From Cyanoderma ruficeps (Eukaryota > Chordata > Aves > Passeriformes > Timaliidae): 64,000 bases of DNA. The stretch is from contig VZDJ01007749.1 of the NCBI GenBank assembly GCA_008694505.1, forward strand, positions 7,597,790-7,661,789, in the 5' to 3' direction. This document shows positions 59,501 through 64,000 of this stretch, one piece after another (the first letter of the stretch is position 1; every line of letters starts with the position of its first letter). The notes under the pieces were generated by a model. That model saw only the letters and a list, made by a program, of their open reading frames with translations. It had not been told where the DNA came from and did not search any database. The translations under genes and the position numbers were made by a program.

Positions 59501-62140
59501 AATTAGCATCATGTGGGCAGACTTCTGCATCAGCAGATCTCATTGCTGGTTTGGGGACCAATATTCCAGAGCTGCAAACACTTAAACACTGACTTAACTT
59601 GACTGTTATGAGTAGGCTTGCTGAAATTAATGATGCTTTTCATTACAGTAAAGTTAAGAGTGTGTCTGTGTGTATAAAGGATTGAGTTTCAGCTTTTTAA
59701 CTTCATGATGAGTGACTGAATTATTGATATGTATTCTACGTATAATAACCAAACAAAATTTTTAAAAGTACTTTTCTACCTCCACTGTTTCTCTGAAGTG
59801 TTTTCTTCTTAGATAACCTCTCCACCACTTCTGTATCAAAATTGCCATTTGGCTCAGATGTCTAAAATGAAACATATGAACAAAATAATTAGTTTTACAG
59901 GCTTCAGACCTACTAACTTTTCTTTTTATAATAATACAAATAACATACAGTGTATTATGCATCATCCAAATGACCACTACAAGCATACTTTATACAGATA
60001 TACAGATATATATACACATATATACATATGCACACACAGAGACCATTTATTTATTTATATTTAAATATATTTATTTATACACACATATATTTATACGGAC
60101 ATATATTTATTCATACACACATACTTTTGTTTTTGGAAAACATGGGTTACTGCAAACTTACCAGTATACTATTAGAAAAGTTCAATGAAAAAGCCTTACA
60201 AATTTAATTTGCATAATAAATTGTTTTATTTTCATGGTTTTAACCAACAAATCTGACCAGTTCAGATTTTTTTCTGTCACATACATTTTCACTGCTGTAC
60301 CATTTTTAACTGTTTTGCAAAACCTAATACTTGAATTTTTAGATACTTTATTTGCTTTTAGAGCCCTTTTTGCTTTTATAAAATTACACCTAGCTTAATT
60401 GTGAATATTTACTTTGTCCTTAATTAATTAATCAATTGACATATATGTTGCCGCTAAAAATTTCATAGTTGATGTTACATAAATTTTTGCAGAAAATGAC
60501 AGAATCATTACTTTGGGATTGCATAGGAAAAGCTGTACAGGGGATCATTCATGCCACCCAACTATGGACATCAAACTTACAAGCTTTGCACTCCACTCAA
60601 TGAAGGCAGTCTTTGGGTAACTCAGAACACTGAGAATCAGCTACATTGAGCCTGTGCTCCTAAGCAAGTCAGAGACAATCACAGAATTATAGATTCAACA
60701 AGGCTGGAAGAAACCTTCAAGATGAACTAGTCCAACTGTACACCTAGCAGCACCACAATCACCCCTAAATCATATTCCCAAGTGCCACATCCAGACACAT
60801 CCTGAACTCCAGGAGATGGTGACTCCACCATCTTCCCCGGCAACTCATTACAGTTCCTAATCACTATTTTATTGAAATTTCTTTTTTCTAATATCTCATC
60901 TGAACCTCCTGTGGTGCAGCTTAAGTACATTTCTTCTAAGTGGACATAATGAGTGCAGCCTATCTTCCTATGAGGGAAATATTGGCCATTAAGTAGTAAA
61001 TGTTATTTAAGCTAATAATTCTTCAGGTTTCATATAGTAGGTCTGGATGATGTACAATTACTTGCAACAGGCAGGAGGTCAAACTGGAAGATGTAACAAT
61101 CCTTCTTCCTCAACTGCCCAGTTTTACGAAGATACAGAAGTTTGAGCAGATGAGTTTGGCCAGTTGGGCTTATGACATAAAAAATGGAAGAGGGCTTTCT
61201 GGGAGAATGGACCAACCAAATGGAATCACTAAGGTTGGAAACTACCTCCAAGATCAAGTCCAGTGTTGATAGAGTATTTCCCAGAACAAAGCTGGTGAAG
61301 GGCCTTGAGGGACAGCCACAGGAGGAGTGGTTGAGGTCACCCCGTCTGTTCAGCTTGAAGGAGGCTGAGGAGAGACTTGAGCACAGTCTGTGCCTTCCTC
61401 ACAAGGGGAAGCAGAGAGGCAGGCACTGCTCTCTTCTCTCTGGTCACCAGTGACAGGACCCAAGGGAGTGGTCTGAAGCTGTGTTGGGAACATTTACGCT
61501 GGATTCACTCAGAGGGTGGCTGGGCACTGGAACAGGCTTCCCAGAGAAGTGACCACAGCACAAGTTCAAGAAGCCAGAGTGCAAGAAGCATTTGGACACT
61601 GGTCTCACACACATGGTGTGACTCTTGGGATTGTCCTGTGCAGAGCCAGGAGTGGGACTTTGAAGATAATTGTGGGCGCTTCCAACTCAGGCTATTCTAT
61701 GATTCTATATGAAAAATCTCTGAAATAGAATATCCAAGAGACATCTAGTTGTTTCTTTTATTTCCAATCATAACAAGATTTCTTAAACAATAGTGTGTAT
61801 CTATTCTGAAGATAATTTCCATGCTTTCTAGCATCATGCCTTTTTAATTGCATACAGTGCCAAAAGTCAAAAATTATTTATTTCTTCCAATGCCACAGCA
61901 TATATTAATCACGTTGAAAAACTGGAAAACAGTTATTGCCTTTTTTTTTTTCCAAATGCTCCAATTTTATTAAAATCAAATAATACCATGAGAAATTTTG
62001 AGGAAAAATTCAATGCTGAAACATGGATTAAGATAGGCTTAATATATTACCTCAGATAGGCTCTGACTCTGCATGCTCGAAACCAGCGCTGGATCTTGAC
62101 AGCAGCTTTGTACTTTGTTTTTCTGTCTTCATCTATAGCT
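8364..62140 (-). CDS. SPATA17: SPATA17, spermatogenesis-associated protein 17 (partial, seven internal coding exons)
   Basis: Joined exons, in transcript order: 62140-62051, 59861-59780, 54287-54237, 48610-48507, 31116-30993, 13874-13671, 8515-8364. Lengths of 90, 82, 51, 104, 124, 204 and 152 nt give 807 nt, 269 residues, with no stop and every split codon restored. Identity rests on the exact order of family landmarks: three IQ motifs, a charged helix ending [32 protein letters not shown] and PLEPTLRV, all of which I recognise from mammalian SPATA17 (361 residues in human). The family is testis-enriched, and IQ motifs normally bind calmodulin or related light chains, so a role in sperm flagellum or spermiogenesis is the inherited expectation, not something the DNA shows. 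The start exon(s) and the last about 70 residues are missing and probably lie beyond the two window edges. In mammals the gene lies between GPATCH2 and RRP15; neither neighbour is in this window. Confidence 0.93.
11448..11535. repeat. Palindromic ancient interspersed repeat
   Basis: Nested inverted repeat: outer arms GGATTTAGC (11454-11462) and GCTAAATCC (11499-11507) are perfect. The inner arms GACTCCCATT (11468-11477) and AATAAGAGTC (11484-11493) differ at two positions, with a six-base loop (aacatc). It is followed by TTTGAAAATTTACCCC. I recall the same arrangement (…GGGATTTAGG…ACTCCCATTGACATCAATGGGAGT…CTAAATCCC…TTTGAAAATC) as common in turtle and crocodile genomes. The family name is not known to me. 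Confidence 0.6.
12155..12490 (-). mobile_element. CR1 LINE 3'-end fragment
   Basis: On the plus strand it begins with agaatcatagaatcat, the reverse complement of the CR1 terminal 8-bp repeats. It runs through the recognisable reverse-complemented 3' region (...CACCTTGTCAACTAAACCATAGCACT..., then GATGTCCAGCCTGAACCTTCC, then GAAAAGAGACCAACCCCCA). About 335 bp of the element 3' end is present, 5'-truncated as is usual for CR1. It is non-autonomous and long dead. A short open frame over it on the plus strand is only a shadow. Confidence 0.92.
13671..13874 (-). CDS. SPATA17: SPATA17 exon with [11 protein letters not shown] block
   Basis: Minus-strand exon of 204 nt, 68 codons, phase 0 at both ends. 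The acceptor is ccactttctgctcag and the donor gtagca. It opens with [20 protein letters not shown] and continues through [14 protein letters not shown] and DWPTCKKPP to LPADRQKPQ. The mammalian protein has [34 protein letters not shown] and DWLACTSAR at the same spacing, so this is the most diagnostic block. The frame remains open for about 37 codons 5' of the acceptor and 21 codons 3' of the donor. Those stretches show no family similarity and are intronic. Confidence 0.95.
24765..24833 (-). repeat. tRNA-derived SINE-like remnant
   Basis: Read on the minus strand: GTGAAGACTCAGTGGATAAAGC (an A-box-like block close to tRNA GTGGCTCAGTGGATAGAGC), then CCTAGCCTTTGATCTTCAGATC, then a degenerate B-box-like GTTTAAGAGAC. 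Spacing fits a decayed tRNA head of an old SINE rather than a functional tRNA, because the stems do not pair. Family assignment is not possible by eye. Confidence 0.4.
25690..25885 (+). repeat. MIR/CORE-SINE-like remnant
   Basis: The order of blocks resembles the MIR 3' half: TTTACAAAGCATTATTTCAA, TGGGGAAATGTGGGCC (compare ATGGGGAAACTGAGGC), GGTGACACACTCAAGCAGGCA (compare GGTCACACAGCTAGTAAGTGGCA), and GAACTCGTGTCTTACTACTA (compare GAACCCAGGTCTCCTGACTCC). The match is heavily decayed and judged by eye only. Confidence 0.4.
28471..28530. repeat. ATAGAT-type microsatellite
   Basis: Imperfect repeats of ATAGAT, ATAGAC and ACAGAT across about 60 bp. The tyrosine/leucine-rich open frame on the minus strand here is a by-product of it. 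Confidence 0.9.
29425..29462. repeat. Poly-T tract with one undetermined base
   Basis: T-rich run interrupted by C, with a single N at 29445. The exact length is probably uncertain in the assembly. Confidence 0.9.
30993..31116 (-). CDS. SPATA17: SPATA17 charged helical (coiled-coil-like) exon
   Basis: Minus-strand exon of 124 nt: one base (G) completing the AG|G arginine codon, then 41 codons, phase 0 at the end. The acceptor is cttattttattacag and the donor gttggt. It encodes [20 protein letters not shown], then [10 protein letters not shown] and [11 protein letters not shown]. About half of the residues are K or E, typical of a single alpha helix or coiled coil. It corresponds to the mammalian EFAEMKEREEKK...[11 protein letters not shown] segment. 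The donor lacks the usual A/G at +3 and the +5 G (gttggt), so it is weaker than the others. The exon is purine-rich, which could supply splicing enhancers; that last point is inference. Confidence 0.93.
33731..33752. repeat. Short perfect palindrome
   Basis: TTCCCATTG (33731-33739) and CAATGGGAA (33744-33752) form a perfect 9-bp inverted repeat around a 4-bp loop (tcat). The core CCCATTG-N4-CAATGGG is the same as the hairpin centre of the ancient repeat family seen at 11448-11535. Confidence 0.85.
37995..38058. repeat. 32-bp imperfect tandem duplication
   Basis: Two adjacent 32-bp units, GATTAGCTTTAATAGTGAAA... (37995-38026) and GATTAGCTTAAGCAGTGAAA... (38027-38058), differ at about six positions. 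The GATTAGCTT, AGTGAAA and TAGTATTTG blocks are shared. Confidence 0.85.
45180..45590. repeat. Degenerate tandem repeat region
   Basis: Recurring units near TCTGGCTACTAAATGAGGGCAGC: TATGGCTTTAAACTGGGGCAGC at about 45380-45400, TCTGGCTACTAAATGAGGGCAGC at about 45456-45478, and TGTGGCTACTGGCTGAAGAA at about 45521-45540. Each is followed by a run rich in TATTAA or TTAAG. AAATGATAAAGGTCTGGCTACT (45444-45465) repeats as GAATGGTAAAGATGTGGCTACT (45509-45530). A perfect 15-bp tandem duplication (TCAATTTCTGTTAAA, 45333-45347 and 45348-45362) lies inside. It may be an ancient transposon with internal repeats. Confidence 0.5.
48507..48610 (-). CDS. SPATA17: SPATA17 coding exon with IQ motif 3
   Basis: Minus-strand exon of 104 nt: 34 codons in phase 0, then AG of a split arginine codon. 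The acceptor is tttatttcctccag and the donor gtaaag. The protein starts with [20 protein letters not shown] and continues [15 protein letters not shown] perfect IQ motif ([11 protein letters not shown]) sits at the exon start, so the intron falls exactly before the IQ. The mammalian counterpart is IQRRWRGYRVRKYLFNYYYL followed by KEYLKVVSETNDAIR, close in both sequence and length. The plus strand of the same stretch is also open, but that frame is only a shadow. Confidence 0.95.
49147..49200. repeat. Purine-rich low-complexity tract
   Basis: Almost pure A/G on the plus strand (poly-A, then GAGAGAAAG and GGAGGAGG), 54 bp. Comparable A-rich runs occur at 16193-16220 and 17959-17972. Confidence 0.9.
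49360..49543 (+). mobile_element. CR1 LINE 3'-end fragment
   Basis: It starts at AGCATTGGAATGGGCTGCTC and contains GGTGGAGTCACCATCCCTGA, GTCTAGTTGACAAGGTGGTG and GGTTGGACTCAATGA, ending in the terminal repeats ATTCTGTAATTCTGTGATTCTG. These are the characteristic last about 180 bp of avian CR1. The 'GGTCTAGTTGACAAGGTGG' segment is the complement of one in the 12155-12490 copy, so the two belong to the same or sister subfamilies. Confidence 0.93.
50271..50645 (-). pseudogene. Unidentified protein-like segment, possible retrocopy fragment
   Basis: An uninterrupted minus-strand frame of about 124 codons, opening from a TTG; the first ATG is seven codons in. The core from about 50620 to 50340 looks like real coding sequence: normal amino-acid mix, amphipathic leucine-rich segments such as [17 protein letters not shown] and [19 protein letters not shown], and higher GC than its surroundings. 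The helices suggest a HEAT/armadillo-like fold, but I do not recognise the parent. It lacks SPATA17 similarity although it lies in a SPATA17 intron on the same strand. The 3' end reaches an A-rich stretch (AAAAAGAAAAAAAA), compatible with a decayed poly-A tail of a retrocopy. It could also be an unrelated exon or chance. Confidence 0.35.
50939..51088 (+). repeat. G/T-rich low-complexity tract
   Basis: About 150 bp made almost only of G and T, with seven G-runs of three or more (for example 50945-50949, 50957-50960, 51033-51036, 51063-51068). It also has a close set of GG runs, GGTTGGTTTTGGTTGGG (50977-50993), that could form a two-tetrad G-quadruplex. The overlapping open frame encodes only a low-complexity G/V/F/L string and is not a gene. 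Confidence 0.9.
53381..53404. repeat. 12-bp perfect tandem duplication
   Basis: CCCTGGGTTAAT occurs twice in direct succession (53381-53392 and 53393-53404). Confidence 0.95.
54237..54287 (-). CDS. SPATA17: SPATA17 short linker exon
   Basis: Minus-strand exon of only 51 nt, 17 codons, phase 0 at both ends. The acceptor is cttgattcgcag and the donor gtaaat. It encodes [17 protein letters not shown] and matches the mammalian segment AYYTMMMNLYNAMAVR that joins IQ motif 2 to IQ motif 3. The last codon (AGG) is directly followed in the next exon by ATC CAG, the first two residues of IQ motif 3. It is too short to stand out as an open frame and was located from its conserved YNxMAVR end and splice sites. 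Confidence 0.92.
54288..59779 (-). other. SPATA17: SPATA17 intron between IQ2 and linker exons
   Basis: Intron of 5,492 bp, bounded by gtagaa and cttgattcgcag. The content is mainly unique AT-rich sequence with short CA/TA repeats near 55635-55670 and 56871-56915. A protein-like open stretch on the minus strand at 55954-56226 is described as a finding. I see no recognisable transposable element. Confidence 0.9.
56871..56915. repeat. TA/CA microsatellite
   Basis: Short alternating TATATATA and CACACACA stretches. A similar, smaller one lies at 55635-55670. Confidence 0.8.
59780..59861 (-). CDS. SPATA17: SPATA17 coding exon with IQ motif 2
   Basis: Minus-strand exon of 82 nt: one base (A) completing an arginine codon begun in the previous exon, then 27 codons ending in phase 0. 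The acceptor is ttcattttag and the donor gtagaa. The protein is [20 protein letters not shown] followed by HFRETVE. It contains a perfect IQxxxRGxxxR motif, [11 protein letters not shown]. The mammalian exon reads IIQKWWRSFLGRKQYQLTVQ, so WW and the basic tail are conserved. The open frame runs on past both splice sites, but the family alignment and the consensus AG/GT fix the borders. An AT-rich microsatellite lies about 130 bp upstream in the intron. Confidence 0.94.
59990..60125. repeat. AT-rich microsatellite (TATA/ATAC/TTTA mixture)
   Basis: Imperfect runs of ATATAC, ACACAT and TTTATTTA units. Overlapping open frames (59849-60188) are artefacts of it. It lies about 130-260 bp upstream of the IQ2 exon acceptor. 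Confidence 0.9.
60680..60938 (-). mobile_element. CR1 LINE 3'-end fragment
   Basis: It begins cacagaattatagattcaac, a degenerate form of the reverse-complemented CR1 end. It continues with GGCTGGAAGAAACCTTCAAGAT, then TCCAGGAGATGGTGACTCCACCA and ATCTCATCTGAACCTCC, all reverse-complement CR1 3' landmarks. It is more diverged than the copies at 12155 and 49360. It lies in the intron between the IQ1 and IQ2 exons. Confidence 0.88.
61221..61268 (-). mobile_element. Short CR1 fragment, minus orientation
   Basis: TGGAATCACTAAGGTTGGAAACTACCTCCAAGATCAAGTCCA matches the reverse complement of a CR1 terminus (…AATCACTAAGGTTGGAAAAGACCTCCAAGATCATCGAGTCCA…, from memory). Only about 45 bp is present. It abuts the next CR1, which runs the other way. 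Confidence 0.75.
61282..61709 (+). mobile_element. CR1 LINE 3'-end fragment, plus orientation
   Basis: About 430 bp of CR1 3' region. Landmarks are GGTGAAGGGCCTTGAGG, CTGTTCAGCTTGAAGGAGGCTGAG, TGGTCACCAGTGACAGGACCC, ACTGGAACAGGCTTCCCAGAGAAGTG, TTCAAGAAGC, GTCCTGTGCAGAGCCAGGAGT and the end TATTCTATGATTCTAT. The tail ACATGGTGTGACTCTTGGG differs from the 49360 copy, so it belongs to a different CR1 subfamily. Overlapping plus-strand open frames at 61184-61728 are CR1 3'-UTR, not genes. Confidence 0.92.
62051..62140 (-). CDS. SPATA17: SPATA17 coding exon with IQ motif 1
   Basis: Minus-strand exon of 90 nt: one base completing a split codon, 29 codons, then AG of a split arginine codon. The acceptor is tatattttcag and the donor gtaata. 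It encodes a charged lead-in ([11 protein letters not shown]) followed by [18 protein letters not shown]. The IQ consensus IQxxxRGxxxR is met except that the glycine is alanine ([11 protein letters not shown]). The mammalian counterpart reads AAVKIQSWFRGCQVRAYIR, so the alignment is direct. This is the first of three IQ motifs and is expected to bind calmodulin-like light chains. It is the most 5' exon I can place. The exon that should precede it, with the start codon, was not found in the 1.9 kb to the window edge. Confidence 0.92.
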
Positions 62141-64000
62141 CTGAAAATATAAAAATAGTAATACTTCTCAGCATGGCTATGTGGAACCAAAGCAAAAATA
62201 TTATTCTAAATATGTTTTGTTTTGCAGCTTGGGATCCTTTTCACCAGGTTTTCCACTTTTAATTTTACATAATTCAGTGGTAGTGCAGAAAAATATAATT
62301 TACATTAGTTGCATAGAATGAAGGTAACAAAGAACATTGCAGTTCGTAGAGGATGTAAGTTTTGAGAGTGGGTATTTCTTATTCCCATACAATACTTAGA
62401 TACAAATCAGCATGTCACATTTCACCTTTGTAGGTGAAATACGTGGATAATGCTTTAATGATAATTAGACTTGAGTTACCAAAAAATCACATAACTGTAT
62501 AAAATTGTGAATCTACAGTGTTTCTAACAAAGCTAAAAGTCATGTAAGGAGAACCATGAATATAAAAGAGATTAAAGAAATATACCCTTAGTCTGGAGGA
62601 GACCTTTCACAGAGTTCAGGAAGAAATTATGAATTTCAATGCTGAGGGGTAGAACTCAGCTATGAGATCACCTCTAGCTTTTATTCTGCTTCTGTTTGTT
62701 TCAAAACATCAGTAACTCTCAAATCTTTGAACTTAAAAATAAATTTTAATTTCCATAGATTTTTATTCTTTCCCATTTTTATTAGAAACATATTCACCAC
62801 ATTCTTTAATTTGTTACATCTGACAAAAAACAATGATTAGGTTACTATTAGTTAGTTTTCTTAATTAGCTCTTCTAACAAAGTTTCATGTCAACATTAAT
62901 TGCCTCAGTAAATACCAACAAGATTATTGTTTATCTGATAAATTAGGATTATCCTCATTATATTTCTGGAAATGAAATGAATTGCAGATTTACTACCACA
63001 GATCAAGGAACATTAGCTCCATTTGTATCATCTGCTGCATCATGTGCTCACAAATCACATTAAATGGGCACAAATTTTCACTGTCTGATGGGCATCAGAC
63101 ATTCTCAGTGCCTGAAAACTCTGGGAAACAGGCTTTTTTTACCTAAAACCACAAAATGAATAGTTTTCAAAACTGGCTAGAGAGTTGTCTTGTTCCTTTC
63201 CCGTGCAGTTTCCTAGTTTTCGCAGGAAGCAGACACCTCCAGAATAGTTTTACTTAGAGGAAAATGATTTTGATCAAAAGGGTATCAGTGGTTTGGCCCT
63301 GGACAGGCAGCCACAGTTACGGCCTGGAAATGAAGGGGATGTGGGACTGGCCATGTCAGAGGTGCCAGCTCCAAACCCAATCCTACCCACTTGGCAATGA
63401 CAAGTCTTCTGGAAGAGCAGAAGCCTTCTCCTCTCTTACTTCCTGATAGTTTTTTTCTCTAGCTGGCATTCAGTCTTGCCTGGCCAGGATGGGGTAGAAG
63501 TCTTTGTAAAGATTAGTGAAGCAAATGGACAATACACTCGTTTTTCTCAGAGCATAGTTCCACAAACACTTCCAGCTGCCCTTGCCAGCAGAAGTGTTTT
63601 GAGTGAAAGTTTCTCAAGCAGCTATCTGCCCCTTTGATCAGATTGCACAGTTGTCATACTGCTTGAATCAAGCTCTTGAGAGTCACAGATACTTCTCAAA
63701 GGCTGTACTGAAAGTTAAAAAGGCCTAGTCAAGCACCTGACATACAGATATTACTGTAAATTAAAGTAGGTTCTTGAAGGAGTAGAGTCATAAAATTATG
63801 TAACACTTAAGAGAATGAATAAATGGATCTTGTATATTCTAATCTCCGTGCTGAGGGTATTTCTCAAAATGCAGGCTTATGGTATCCCTGGATTGTGGCA
63901 TCATTGGGCAAGTTCTTCCCTACCAAGGTGCTTTCCCTAAAAAGCCAGTTTAGGACACCTCATACCTCTTACATAAACAAAGTTCTGCATAAAGCACAAC
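62141..64000 (-). other. SPATA17: SPATA17 upstream intron (partial)
   Basis: Intron 5' of the first placed exon, running off the right edge. I looked on the minus strand for the N-terminal exon (a segment like the mammalian YYFRNS with a start codon and a phase-2 donor) and did not see it. No CpG-rich promoter is apparent. The stretch 63180-63700 is somewhat more GC-rich than its surroundings but has no recognisable coding or repeat signature. Confidence 0.7.

Larger units (their letters stand above)
59862..62050 (-). other. SPATA17: SPATA17 intron between IQ1 and IQ2 exons
   Basis: Intron of 2,189 bp, bounded by gtaata (donor) and ttcattttag (acceptor). It holds an AT-rich microsatellite and a cluster of three CR1 LINE fragments in both orientations (listed separately). 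The remaining sequence, about 60130-60670 and 61720-62040, is unique AT-rich DNA with nothing else I can support. Confidence 0.9.

Noticed and set aside
61184..61728. Overlapping plus-strand open frames of 70-111 codons
   Set aside because: They lie over the CR1 3' region and match its nucleotide landmarks, which are noncoding.

Overview
This window is nuclear DNA from a vertebrate, almost certainly a bird. It is AT-rich and CpG-poor, carries long introns, and contains several CR1 LINE 3' ends with the avian 'ATTCTGTGATTCTG'-type terminal repeats. It also has two assembly gaps (a run of 42 N and a single N), as in a draft genome. There are no bacterial-style genes. Most open frames in the window are chance frames or CR1 remnants.

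The one gene I can identify is SPATA17 (spermatogenesis-associated protein 17, an IQ-motif protein), on the minus strand. Seven consecutive coding exons can be placed to the base. In transcript order they are 62140-62051, 59861-59780, 54287-54237, 48610-48507, 31116-30993, 13874-13671 and 8515-8364. All have AG/GT splice sites. Their codon phases join without a break into one frame of 807 nt (269 residues). The protein order matches the family: IQ motif 1, IQ motif 2, a short linker, IQ motif 3, a charged coiled-coil-like helix ending in [10 protein letters not shown], a conserved [11 protein letters not shown] block, and a GPFRD / [11 protein letters not shown] block. The N-terminal exon(s) (about 30 residues) and the C-terminal exon(s) (about 70 residues in the human protein) are not seen and probably lie outside the window. 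The whole window is then probably inside this single gene.

Layout in plus coordinates: 1-8363 downstream intron; 8364-8515 exon; 8516-13670 intron with a CR1 and a palindromic ancient repeat; 13671-13874 exon; 13875-30992 a 17-kb intron with ancient SINE-like remnants; 30993-31116 exon; 31117-48506 a 17-kb intron with degenerate tandem repeats; 48507-48610 exon; 48611-54236 intron with a CR1, a G/T-rich tract and an unexplained protein-like open segment (50271-50645, minus strand); 54237-54287 exon; 54288-59779 intron; 59780-59861 exon; 59862-62050 intron with a CR1 cluster in both orientations; 62051-62140 exon; 62141-64000 upstream intron.

I see no CRISPR array, intact mobile element, rRNA, confident tRNA, promoter CpG island or clear endogenous virus. 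The item most worth following up is the protein-like segment at 50271-50645. It does not belong to SPATA17 and may be a retrocopy fragment. I could not identify its parent.
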